Shown here: one piece after another, positions 17,277 through 25,353 of the stretch | Layout of the letters: the number at the start of each line of letters is the position of its first letter | Position numbering within the stretch: position 1 is the first letter of the stretch | Source: Candidatus Poribacteria bacterium | Lineage (GTDB): Bacteria > Poribacteria > WGA-4E > WGA-3G | Length of the DNA: 53,675 nucleotides | Direction of reading: 5' to 3' | Assembly (NCBI GenBank): GCA_028824685.1 | Contig: JAPPCZ010000070.1 | Coordinates: 1-53,675, forward strand | Translations under genes and position numbers: made by a program | Notes under the pieces: generated by a model | The model's database searches: none | The model's input: only the letters and a program-made list of their open reading frames with translations | What the model was told of the DNA's origin: nothing

Positions 17277-17340
17277 TACTCAACGTGAGTTTGATAAATC
17301 CCTACATCTATATTCAATCTAATTATCAAACTCACGTTAT
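17277..17340. repeat. Inverted-repeat insert between tandem LamG genes
   Basis: AACGTGAGTTTGATAA (17282-17297) and TTATCAAACTCACGTT (17323-17338) form a perfect 16-bp inverted repeat around 25 AT-rich bases. The paralogous spacer near 18.24-18.34 kb aligns on both sides (TATACCT on one, TAGGxGGTAATT on the other) but lacks this block of about 60 bp, so it looks like an insertion. Confidence 0.75.
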
Positions 17341-17360
17341 TAGGTGGTAATTGCGTTAGT

Positions 17361-18188
17361 CTATTCCGTGCTTTTAATTTTTCCCCATGTAACGCTCAAT
17401 TTATCCGCAGGTTCAACAGAAGTAAATGGATCCCCAGACGCATTAGCAAGATGTGTGACTTCATCTTCAGAAAGTGCGCGATGGAACATGAGGAACTCAT
17501 CCATCAAGCCATTGAATGCCCAAGTTGGTCCCCTATTGGCATCAAAAGCCGCAGCCTCCGAACCAATTCCGATGAACCCGTAACGTGTGATCACCTTTCC
17601 GATCATTTTGTCGTTTGTATCTGTGGCCGCCTCCACATCCAATTCACCATCAACGTATATCCGTTTCATTTCAGCATCAAAGGTTGCCACAACATGATGC
17701 CAATCGTCATCAGCAACATCAGTTTCACCCCACCAATCCTTTATAGGACAACAGACATCAAAAGCAACAAAGGTGGTGGATGCGTTCCCTCCTACGTCAT
17801 CACCTACAGCAAAACGGAAAAACTCACTACGATCCCACGAGGCAATCATGCCTCTTTGAGCCGTCTTAACCCATACTGCGAGCGTCAACTCTGGAAAGAG
17901 GTTGGCATAATGATGATTTCGCACCGAAATATAATTGGCTGCGCCACCTGGGAATTCCATACACCCGTTAACTTTGCCTTCTTCGACAACCTTAATATCC
18001 CCACGTATCACACCATCATTTCCATTTTCTGACTTATCCAAGACATCTCCTTCTTTAAGGCTATCTTCGTCAAAGCTATAATAAATGATAAGCTCATTTT
18101 CACTGATGCCCTGCGCTTGAACAGTTAGCACGGGGACTGTTAGTATAAGCGTTAAAGCCAAAAGTTTCAGAATTACAGTGGTTTTCAT
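17361..18188 (-). CDS. Secreted LamG-domain protein, group 1
   Basis: 275 residues, closely related to the genes on either side. Signal peptide (about 1-26, ending LTVQA), LamG jellyroll with ELIIYYSFDEDSLKEGD, CMEFPGGAANYI, ELTLAVWVKT, DDDWHHVVATFD and GLMDEFLMFHRALSEDEV, a Cys-Cys pair in DVCCPIKDW, and the tail VEPADKLSVTWGKIKSTE. AAGGAG lies 6-7 bases before the ATG. Its upstream spacer (18189-18342) resembles that of the 16332 gene, including AACCTATCTCATGTGA, so the duplication covered gene and spacer. Confidence 0.9.
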   Translation of the reverse strand: MKTTVILKLLALTLILTVPVLTVQAQGISENELIIYYSFDEDSLKEGDVLDKSENGNDGVIRGDIKVVEEGKVNGCMEFPGGAANYISVRNHHYANLFPELTLAVWVKTAQRGMIASWDRSEFFRFAVGDDVGGNASTTFVAFDVCCPIKDWWGETDVADDDWHHVVATFDAEMKRIYVDGELDVEAATDTNDKMIGKVITRYGFIGIGSEAAAFDANRGPTWAFNGLMDEFLMFHRALSEDEVTHLANASGDPFTSVEPADKLSVTWGKIKSTE

Positions 18189-18342
18189 TTTACTCTCCTT
18201 AATTTATTAAACACCTTTATAGGTGCATTAATTGAAGTTGATTAAATTGATTTGAACAAAACCTATCTCATGTGAAATTTAATGGCATAAAAGTTCTACG
18301 CCAATAACAATATACCTCTTTAGGCGGTAATTTGGGTTATTC

Positions 18343-19164
18343 CTATTTCGTGCTTTTAATCCTTCCCCATGTAATGCTCAACTTGTCCACAGGTTCAACA
18401 GCAAACGGGTTCCCAGACGCTTTAGAAAGACGTTCAACTTCTTCCTCAGAAAGTGCGCGGTGGTACATTAGGAACTCATCCATCAAGCCATTGAATGCCC
18501 AGTTGGGGCCTACGCCCGCATTAAAAGCGGCGGCCTCCGAACCAATTCCGATAAATCCGTAACGTGTGATCGCTTTTCCAATCATTTTGTTGTTTGTATC
18601 TGTAACTGCTTCCACGTCCAATTCACCATCAACGTAAATCCGTTTCATTTCAGCATCAAAGGTTGCCACAACATGATGCCAATCGTCATCAGCGACATCT
18701 GTTTTGCTAAACCAATCCCTTATAGGACAACAAACATCAAAGGCAACAAAAGTTGTTGCTGCGTTTCCACCAACGTCATCGCCTACAGCAAAACGGAAGA
18801 ATTCACTCCGATCCCACGAGGCAATCATCCCTCTTTGCGGTGTCTTTACCCATACTGCAAGCGTCAACTCTGGAAATAGGTTGGCATAATGGTGGTTTTG
18901 CACCGCGATATAATTGGCTGCACCCCCTGGAAACTCCATACATTCGTTAACTTTACCATCCACAATCTTAAGGTTGCCAAGTAGCACACCATGATTCTCA
19001 TTTTCTGATCCATCCAAGATCTCTCCATCTTTGAGAGTGTCCTTGTCAAAACTATAATAGATGACGAGGTCTCTTGCACTGATCCCTTGCGCGTGACCAG
19101 TCAAAACTGGTACTGTGAGTATTAGTGTTAACGTCAAAAGTTTTAAAATAATAGTGGTTTTCAT
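18343..19164 (-). CDS. Secreted LamG-domain protein, group 1
   Basis: 273 residues; first of the three tandem leftward LamG genes. Signal peptide ending LTGHA, a single LamG domain with DLVIYYSFD, CMEFPGGAANYIAV, LAVWVKTPQRGMIASWDRS, DDDWHHVVATFD and GLMDEFLMYHRALSEEEV, and the C-terminal tail VEPVDKLSITWGRIKSTK. AAGGAG precedes the ATG. Only 36 bp separate it from the upstream PhyH gene, suggesting an operon PhyH-PhyH-LamG-LamG-LamG. Confidence 0.9.
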   Translation of the reverse strand: MKTTIILKLLTLTLILTVPVLTGHAQGISARDLVIYYSFDKDTLKDGEILDGSENENHGVLLGNLKIVDGKVNECMEFPGGAANYIAVQNHHYANLFPELTLAVWVKTPQRGMIASWDRSEFFRFAVGDDVGGNAATTFVAFDVCCPIRDWFSKTDVADDDWHHVVATFDAEMKRIYVDGELDVEAVTDTNNKMIGKAITRYGFIGIGSEAAAFNAGVGPNWAFNGLMDEFLMYHRALSEEEVERLSKASGNPFAVEPVDKLSITWGRIKSTK

Positions 19165-19200
19165 TTTACTCCTTTTATAAGCACGTAAATTAGTAGGTGA

Positions 19201-20034
19201 TTAGGAATATCCACCCACACCTAACAACATCCGTTCCTCCATATCTGCCTCTTTGAGAAAGGCTTGGGTCAATCCATCTTCAGGTGGATCCTCTCCGTGT
19301 GGCGATCTCCGCAACCACGTTGGCGTATAACCAAGAATTAACATTCTCCGTTTTGAACGGAGTGTTGGCAACGCACGATGCCAGAGATTGCCGTGGATAA
19401 GTACTGCACCCCCAGCTTTCACCTGAAGTTCTACTTCGCCATCTATTGGTTGGTATGTGTTTGGCGTTGCTTTGTCTAACCAGTCGTGGGAACCTGGCAC
19501 AACAACAACTGCACCCGTATCTTCGTTTAAATCGTCAAGATAAATAAGGCAATCAATACAGTGTGGTCTTGAAAACCATGGTGGTATCGGATTAGAAACA
19601 ACACGCATGTGTTGATGCCAAGGTGTTTGATGCTGTCTGTCATCACCGGGATACGTGATTCGTGCGCTCAATCCGCGTAGCCGAACAAGCGGTCCCATCA
19701 TCGCCCGCACAATTGACAAAATCGGTTGAAATTTTAGGAGTTCAAGAAATGCCTCGTCCTTATCCATCAGATGGCGCGGAATAAAACCCCACCCACGTTT
19801 TGAGGCGATTGCACTATCTCGTTTCTCCCATTCGCGTTCCTCCAATCGGTCAAGTGCGTCTTTCAGTTTCTGAAGTGCCTCTCCTTGAAAGAGTGCTTCA
19901 CGAATGAGGTAACCGGTCTCAGCGAATGCCTGCAATTCTTCGGGAGTAGCATGCACTTCCACATCCCAGTGTTGTCCAGTTTCACCAGGGTTATGGACAT
20001 TTAAGACTTCGTAATGAAGTGTGTGTTGTTCCAT
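19201..20034 (-). CDS. PhyH-family protein with altered iron motif
   Basis: 277 residues from the preferred ATG at 20034; the frame is open to 20073. The double-stranded beta-helix is recognisable: RITYPGDD, TPWHQHMRV, HCIDCLIYLDDLNEDTGAV, VPGSHDW, GGAVLIHGNLWHR and RRMLILGY. The usual HxD/E iron motif reads His140-Gln-His142, so the Asp is replaced by His, while the paralogue next door has WHQDW. Either it uses an unusual His ligand, has different chemistry, or is inactive. The distal His219 (or His214) and Arg229/230 are present. Substrate unknown. Confidence 0.88.
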   Translation of the reverse strand: MEQHTLHYEVLNVHNPGETGQHWDVEVHATPEELQAFAETGYLIREALFQGEALQKLKDALDRLEEREWEKRDSAIASKRGWGFIPRHLMDKDEAFLELLKFQPILSIVRAMMGPLVRLRGLSARITYPGDDRQHQTPWHQHMRVVSNPIPPWFSRPHCIDCLIYLDDLNEDTGAVVVVPGSHDWLDKATPNTYQPIDGEVELQVKAGGAVLIHGNLWHRALPTLRSKRRMLILGYTPTWLRRSPHGEDPPEDGLTQAFLKEADMEERMLLGVGGYS

Positions 20035-20073
20035 ACTTGTCTCGCTATGTTCTGTTTTGGTGTAACGCGGCAT

Positions 20074-20121
20074 GAAGATTCATATAGTACTACCATTGAA
20101 GATTCATATAGTACTACCATT
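20074..20121. repeat. 24-bp tandem duplication at a gene end
   Basis: A 24-bp unit beginning GAAGATTCATATAGTACTACC occurs at 20074-20097 and 20098-20121. The second copy includes the last two codons and the stop (20114-20116) of the PhyH gene on the minus strand, so the first copy is a duplicated gene end lying in the spacer between the two PhyH genes. Confidence 0.85.
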
Positions 20122-20902
20122 TTAAAAAATCTCCTGGAAGACGCGAACCGGGATAGTTTCCATTTTCATCTCGATTAGCAATCGATTCAGGAATTTCGTC
20201 ATCCCAATAATCAGGAACGGTGTTTGGTCGGCTGTGCCATGCTAAAATCAAGGTTCGTCGTGTATCCGTATGATTTTTGTGAGCGGCGTGTAAGAGACGC
20301 GCATCTGCTATTACTAATGAACCTGCTTTAGCATACACATCCACCTGATCTGGATGGTCACTGAACATGATAGGATCGTCTTCAGCAATGAATCGTGCCC
20401 CCTGTTCATGTGCAGGTACAAGTTGGTCGTGCAAATCAATACGTTTGAGATGTGTGCCGGGAATTACCTTTAAACATCCATTTTCCCGCGTAGTATCTGA
20501 CAGGTAGTAATTGAGAAAAATGGTTTGGGGCCACGGGGAACAACTGAGCGGGTCATTCCAACGCATCCAATCCTGATGCCAATAGAGTGGAGGCCCTCCA
20601 GCTTCCTTTGTTAAGATGATGATCCCTCCGGAAGCGGCGAAATCTCCGAAACCGAGTTGCTCCAACGCGTCCCGTGACGGCTGCCACTCCAATAGCCTCT
20701 TAATATATGGATTGTCTTCTCCGCGTACATTCACGTGCTGCCCTTGATAAACCATCTCATCAGGTTCTTCGTGACCTGCGATGAGTCGTTCCGATTCATC
20801 GTGAAGTTCCTGCAAGAACTCCTCTGTCAATATATCGTCTACAATGCAGAAGCCGTCGCGTAGCATTTGATTTCGTTTTTCTAAGGCGACTTCAGGTGTC
20901 AT
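20114..20902 (-). CDS. Phytanoyl-CoA dioxygenase family (PhyH) protein
   Basis: 262 residues; a predicted Fe(II)/2-oxoglutarate oxygenase with a standard site: His109-Gln-Asp111 (LYWHQDWMRW), distal His205 or His208 (ARLLHAAHKNH) and Arg215/216 (TRRTLILAW). AAGGAG lies 8 bases before the ATG. First gene of the leftward PhyH-PhyH-LamG set. Resembles the ectoine-hydroxylase-like branch in its WHQD motif, but the substrate cannot be assigned. Confidence 0.92.
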   Translation of the reverse strand: MTPEVALEKRNQMLRDGFCIVDDILTEEFLQELHDESERLIAGHEEPDEMVYQGQHVNVRGEDNPYIKRLLEWQPSRDALEQLGFGDFAASGGIIILTKEAGGPPLYWHQDWMRWNDPLSCSPWPQTIFLNYYLSDTTRENGCLKVIPGTHLKRIDLHDQLVPAHEQGARFIAEDDPIMFSDHPDQVDVYAKAGSLVIADARLLHAAHKNHTDTRRTLILAWHSRPNTVPDYWDDEIPESIANRDENGNYPGSRLPGDFLKW

Positions 20903-21277
20903 CCAATTTGCTCCTTAAATTTGAAATTTAACCAAATTTTACACAAAATTACTTAAGTACTCAACAATTTTTTATTAGGTTTGTAAAGTTTTTGACATAA
21001 TTCATTCTTTTTTGTAGAAAGGTTTTGTAAATCCAACTGAATAAGGTATCGGCGTTGAAAACACCTCCTACAAGAGGTATTAGGTTTCATTTGCTCATCC
21101 CAACTTATGATATTTCAAACCATTTATTGAACTCATGTTATACCATTTCTATATGACCATATTACATTATCCAGTAGGTCAGGTTGAGTTTACGAAACCT
21201 ATAGGCGTCAATTTAAGAAAACGTTTGGCATTTCTTGAACATGGTTCAATACCCATTATTATTAAAACTGTCCCATA

Positions 21278-21485
21278 TTTAGTCCCGTAGGGACGATATG
21301 TTTATAGAAAAACGGTGAACAACTCCTCTTTAGTCCCGTAGGGACGATATGTAGAAAATATGTCGTTGGGATACACATATCGTCCCTACGGGACTAAAGA
21401 CATATATACATCTCATATCTATAAACATATCGTCCCTACCAAATCAACGCCAAATGCGCTTTTGGCATTTGGCGGGACTGAAGAC
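21278..21485. repeat. Four copies of a GTCCCGTAGGGAC palindrome, one interrupted
   Basis: A 24-26-bp unit (TTTAGTCCCGTAGGGACGATATGT type) occurs directly at 21278-21301 and 21329-21352, inverted at 21375-21400, and inverted again at 21425-21485 but split by 34 foreign bases (21440-21473) containing their own hairpin, CGCCAAATGC/GCATTTGGCG. Confidence 0.8.
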
Positions 21486-21524
21486 ACTGCCACAACGGAT
21501 TTATCCGCTAAATTGATGTCTATG

Positions 21525-21603
21525 GGTTGAGTTTACGAAACCCGACATGCACGAGGTGATATGAATTACGTGTCGGGTTTCGCTATCGCTTCTACCCGAC
21601 CTA
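21525..21603. repeat. GGGTTGAGTTTACGAAACCC / TGTCGGGTTT palindromic repeats
   Basis: AAACCCGACA near 21538-21547 and TGTCGGGTTT near 21571-21580 form a 10-bp inverted repeat. The right part, through CTACCCGACCTAC, is an inverted copy of the repeat at 9208-9241. A relative lies at 21174-21205. Confidence 0.65.
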
Positions 21604-21784
21604 CAAATAATCATAGAAATCCGATTTGACGTTTTTCAATTAGAAATGGTATTATTAAGTTTTCAAAATGGCTTAATGTAAATTAAAGATGAAATTATTT
21701 GCTTAATGTGGTAATATATATTTTAAAGTATTGACGTAAATCTTTTTTAGGACACAAATAACATAAAAATATGGAGGAAGAAAT

Positions 21785-21994
21785 ATGCCCGGCTTTCCTG
21801 GTGGAGTGGAATTGATAATTATATTGGTAATCGTGTTACTCCTATTTGGATCAAAGAAGTTACCCGAGTTAGCGCGCGGACTTGGCAAAAGTATTACGAA
21901 CTTTAAGTCCGGACTTAATGAAGAACAACAAAGTGAAACTGAAACTACAGCACAACAGGAAAAGGAAACACCACAGAAAGAGGAAGTTAGTTAA
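21785..21994 (+). CDS. tatA: Twin-arginine translocase subunit TatA
   Basis: 69 residues. A short N-terminus, one membrane segment ([15 protein letters not shown]), the invariant FG followed by [14 protein letters not shown], an amphipathic helix and a Glu/Gln/Lys-rich tail are all typical of TatA/TatE. It forms the protein-conducting part of the Tat export system in the cytoplasmic membrane. GGAGG lies 9 bases upstream of the ATG. No tatC is in the window. It starts a rightward gene set. Confidence 0.93.
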   Translation: MPGFPGGVELIIILVIVLLLFGSKKLPELARGLGKSITNFKSGLNEEQQSETETTAQQEKETPQKEEVS

Positions 21995-22008
21995 ATTCTT
22001 ACCTAACT

Positions 22009-22338
22009 ATGAAAGATAAATTACCCGATTTTCTTCAGGGTGTCATAGAAGAATATCCTGAAGTTTGGAAAGCGTATCAGACATTAGGCGAAGCGTGCGG
22101 TACTGCCGGACCTCTTGAACCCAAAACGGTGCGACTTGTCAAACTGGCTTTGGCTATCGGTGCGAAGTCTGAAGGTGCAGTGCATTCACATACTCGCCGC
22201 GCACTCCGTGAAGGAATCACGCGAGAGGAGATACAACAAGTGGCACTACTGGCGGTAACTTCCATCGGTTGGTCTTCAAGTATGGCAGCTTTGTCTTGGA
22301 TTCAGGATGTCGTAGATAAACAGACACAGTCCGATTGA
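22009..22338 (+). CDS. Carboxymuconolactone decarboxylase/AhpD-like protein
   Basis: 109 residues, all-helical CMD fold: KTVRLVKLALAIGAKSEGAV, HSHTRRALREGITREEIQQVALLAVTSIGW. The AhpD-type catalytic CxxC pair is missing (the spot reads EGAVHSH), so peroxidase activity is unlikely. It begins 14 bp after tatA and is probably cotranscribed. Function unknown. Confidence 0.85.
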   Translation: MKDKLPDFLQGVIEEYPEVWKAYQTLGEACGTAGPLEPKTVRLVKLALAIGAKSEGAVHSHTRRALREGITREEIQQVALLAVTSIGWSSSMAALSWIQDVVDKQTQSD

Positions 22339-22348
22339 GAATATTCGC

Positions 22349-23620
22349 ATGGAAGTTGCTCATAGCCCCCAACACTTCATGTTTACAAAACTTGCTTGTG
22401 CAGTTTTAATCCTCACGACTGCTTTGTCGCTTATTCCGTCTATTAGTAAGACTGAAACAACAATGTCGGAAATGCAACAAGGAATGGAGTACGTCAAACT
22501 CCGACTCTACCCGCAGGCAGTTGATACCTTCAATTCAATCTTATCACGAAATCCGACAGATATAAGTGCAATTTTTCAATTAGCGAACGTCTACAAACTA
22601 CAAGATGAATTGGAATTAGCGATAGAAACATTCAACAAGATTTTTATAATTGCTGACTCGAAAAATACACCTATAGATGATCGGGTATACGGATTTACTC
22701 ACCTTGCTCTTTCGGAAATATACTGCAAACAGAGCAAATTGGATATTGCTGAGCAGCAGGCAATGGAAGCAGTTCAAAGATATCCTACGAATGCTGATAT
22801 GTATTACCGTCTCGGTTATATCTACACACATCAAGCGAAATTTGACAAGGCATTGACAGCATTTAAGCGAACACTTACACTTAAACCTGATTTTGCCGAA
22901 GTCTATGAATGGCTCGGATTAATTGCGCTTATGCAACATAAACCGGAGGAAGCGATAACACACTATAAGGTCGCAATTAATAAAAAGCCTTATGTCCAGA
23001 GTGCCTATTATAATCTTGCTAAAGCTTACCGACTCATCGGGGATATGGAATCAGCAACGGAACAGCTGAAACTTTTCCAACAGATGAAAACCTACTACGA
23101 CAAGACTTATGCAATTGAAGGGACTCTGGCAGAAGACCCATCAAACGCTGCACTTCGGCTAAAATTAGCGGAAATTCATGTGGCACATAAACATATATCA
23201 GCCGCAGTCGCTACTTACCAAGCATTGATTCGGTTGAATCCTGAGTTCATAGCAGGATATGACAAGTTGGGAAGGTTGTATATGGAACTGAATATGCCGC
23301 AGCGCGCAATACCGCTTTTCCATAAGGTAATCAAATTGAATCCTAATGCTGTAGAAGCACATGTCAGATTGGGATGGCTCTATACTACTCAAAAAGCGTT
23401 TGGTAATGCAGAAGCACATCTGCAAAAGGCTATAGAAAAAATGCCGAAACTTGCTTTGGCATATCACGGACTGGCTGAGATTTACATACAACAGGGACAC
23501 ATTGAAAAAGCGATTAACATCTACCAACACATCACACAAATTGAACCTGACGATAAAGACGCTTGGGTAGCGTTGCAAAACTTAGAACGTTTGAAAAAGG
23601 GGGAACAAACGAAGCGATAA
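22349..23620 (+). CDS. TPR-repeat protein, exported
   Basis: 423 residues (or 413 from the ATG at 22379). An N-terminal hydrophobic segment (TKLACAVLILTTALSLI) suggests export or membrane anchoring. The rest is a solenoid of about ten TPR units, such as AEVYEWLGLIALMQHKPEEAI and PEFIAGYDKLGRLYMELNMPQ (each shown in part). TPR proteins serve as docking scaffolds. It is followed directly by a CRTAC1-like gene, a common pairing whose joint role is not known. Confidence 0.88.
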   Translation: MEVAHSPQHFMFTKLACAVLILTTALSLIPSISKTETTMSEMQQGMEYVKLRLYPQAVDTFNSILSRNPTDISAIFQLANVYKLQDELELAIETFNKIFIIADSKNTPIDDRVYGFTHLALSEIYCKQSKLDIAEQQAMEAVQRYPTNADMYYRLGYIYTHQAKFDKALTAFKRTLTLKPDFAEVYEWLGLIALMQHKPEEAITHYKVAINKKPYVQSAYYNLAKAYRLIGDMESATEQLKLFQQMKTYYDKTYAIEGTLAEDPSNAALRLKLAEIHVAHKHISAAVATYQALIRLNPEFIAGYDKLGRLYMELNMPQRAIPLFHKVIKLNPNAVEAHVRLGWLYTTQKAFGNAEAHLQKAIEKMPKLALAYHGLAEIYIQQGHIEKAINIYQHITQIEPDDKDAWVALQNLERLKKGEQTKR

Positions 23621-23646
23621 ATTTCTATAGGCTATCAGTTATTTTT

Positions 23647-25347
23647 ATGCTAATGATTAACCATTTTCGCACTCCATATTTTTATCTCCTATTTATATTA
23701 GCACTCATCACTAATCTTGCAGGTTTTCAATTCTGCGTTCCCGCTTCAGCAGAACCAATTTTTGTTGACGTTACTGAGTCTGCGGGTATCATATTTGAAC
23801 ATACCGATGGTAGAAGCGGTAAAAGGCTTTTCAATGAATTTCTCGGTTCTGGTGGCGGTTTTTTCGATTATGATAATGATGGTGACCTGGATATTTATCT
23901 TGTGAACGGTGCGATTCAGACAAATAATCCCCAAGATAAAACATTACATAATGTCCTTTACCGAAACAACGGCAATGGCACTTTCACCGACGTAACCGAA
24001 AAAGTAGGTGTAGGCAGTACCGCTTACGGTACAGGTGCTACTGTCGGTGATTACGATAACGATGGTGACCTTGATCTTTACGTTACTAACTTCGGCAAAG
24101 ATCAACTTTATCAAAATAATGGTGATGGGACATTTACGGATGTGACAAAGCAAGCAGGAGTGGGGAACCTAAACTGGGGAACGAGTTGTGCTTTTGCAGA
24201 TGTTGATAACGACGGATATTTAGACCTCTATGTGGCGAACTACGCAGCATATAATCCGAAGGATGATAAACAGTGTAAGGAGCGAGGTGTCCATGTTTAT
24301 TGTGGCCCTCATGCCTATCCTGCAGTTCATGACACGTTCTATAAAAACAGTGGAGACGGCACGTTCACCGATATTTCTATTACATCTCGTCCCTCTGACC
24401 TGATTTCTCAGCACGGATTAGGTGTGACATTTGGCGATTACGACGGTGATGGTGATGCTGATTTATATGTGGCGAACGATCAAGATCCGAACTTCCTATT
24501 CCAAAACGATGGAAAAGGCAAATTTTTAGAACTTGCATTAATTTCTGGTGTTTGCTACAATGATATGGGTAAAGAAGAAGCTGGAATGGGAACTGATTTT
24601 GGTGACTATGACAACGACGGGAAGTTTGACATTACTGTTAGCAATTACCAGACAGAGACAAATACCCTTTATCACAATCACGACAGCAATTTCTTTATTG
24701 ACAACACGATAGCCTCGGGGATAGCCGAAGTAACACACGGCTACCTTGGATGGGGTATCAAGTTTTTTGATTATGACAATGATGGTTATCAAGATATCTT
24801 TGTAGCGAATGGGCACTTGATGGATAACATCTCCGTGCTTGAAAAGCACGTAACCTATCCACAAAGAAATCTACTGTTTAGGAATTTAGGTGATGGCACG
24901 TTCACCAACGTGATGCCTCAGAAAGATGGTTTGAGTTTGAAAAAGGTCAGTCGTGGTGCTGCTATCGGCGATTACGACAACGATGGTGATCTTGATATTC
25001 TCGTTACCAACTGCAATCAACGTCCAGACTTACTTCAAAATGCAGTTGGCAATCAGAACAATTGGGTGCAAGTTCAGGTTGTCGGACAGAAAAGCAACCG
25101 TTCTGGGATTGGGGCCAAAATAAAGGTTGTTACAGGCACACACGTTCAGTACCGAGAGGTGCAGAGTGGTGGGAGTTATCTCTCTTTCCACGATCTGCGT
25201 GTGCATTTTGGTGTTGGAAAAGCAAATCAGATTGATCTCCTTGAGATTCGGTGGCCTGCGGGACAAATTGAGAAAAAAACACAACTTCTTGTTAACCATA
25301 AATATTTGGCTGTTGAAGGTGAAAAAATTGTTTCAATCAATCAATAA
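23647..25347 (+). CDS. CRTAC1-like protein: FG-GAP/VCBS beta-propeller plus ASPIC/UnbV
   Basis: 566 residues from the preferred ATG; the frame opens with TTG at 23563, inside the TPR gene. A signal peptide (YFYLLFILALITNLAG) precedes seven calcium-binding blades with DxDxDGxxD loops (FDYDNDGDLDIY, GDYDNDGDLDLYV, DVDNDGYLDLYV and so on), then a C-terminal ASPIC/UnbV domain (GIGAKIKVVTG, LRVHFGVGKA, IRWPAGQ). It is secreted, probably a calcium-stabilised propeller for binding. It leads into four LamG genes with 6-bp spacing to the first. Confidence 0.92.
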   Translation: MLMINHFRTPYFYLLFILALITNLAGFQFCVPASAEPIFVDVTESAGIIFEHTDGRSGKRLFNEFLGSGGGFFDYDNDGDLDIYLVNGAIQTNNPQDKTLHNVLYRNNGNGTFTDVTEKVGVGSTAYGTGATVGDYDNDGDLDLYVTNFGKDQLYQNNGDGTFTDVTKQAGVGNLNWGTSCAFADVDNDGYLDLYVANYAAYNPKDDKQCKERGVHVYCGPHAYPAVHDTFYKNSGDGTFTDISITSRPSDLISQHGLGVTFGDYDGDGDADLYVANDQDPNFLFQNDGKGKFLELALISGVCYNDMGKEEAGMGTDFGDYDNDGKFDITVSNYQTETNTLYHNHDSNFFIDNTIASGIAEVTHGYLGWGIKFFDYDNDGYQDIFVANGHLMDNISVLEKHVTYPQRNLLFRNLGDGTFTNVMPQKDGLSLKKVSRGAAIGDYDNDGDLDILVTNCNQRPDLLQNAVGNQNNWVQVQVVGQKSNRSGIGAKIKVVTGTHVQYREVQSGGSYLSFHDLRVHFGVGKANQIDLLEIRWPAGQIEKKTQLLVNHKYLAVEGEKIVSINQ

Positions 25348-25353
25348 TTAAAA

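Larger units (their letters stand above)
21141..21651. mobile_element. 511-bp MITE-like element, TIR TACCATTTCTA, target duplication TTA
   Basis: The ends are TACCATTTCTA (21141-21151) and TAGAAATGGTA (21641-21651), perfect inverted repeats of 11 bp, flanked by direct TTA (21138-21140 and 21652-21654). A second element with the same ends and a TAA duplication lies at 41510-41643. No transposase ORF is inside, so it would move in trans. The interior carries nested palindromic repeats. A 3-bp TNA duplication resembles some IS5-type elements, but no family can be named. Confidence 0.7.
20903..21784. other. Gene-free region dominated by a MITE-like element
   Basis: 882 bp without a supportable gene. 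20903-21140 is AT-rich leader DNA of the divergent PhyH gene, with one short palindromic piece near 21055-21075 (CACCTCCTACAAGAGG). 21141-21651 is the TIR-bounded element. 21652-21784 is AT-rich and should carry the tatA promoter, but no convincing -10/-35 pair is seen. Confidence 0.65.

Noticed and set aside
21278..21485. CRISPR array
   Set aside because: The four repeats are in both orientations, one is split, and spacers are irregular. No cas gene is nearby.
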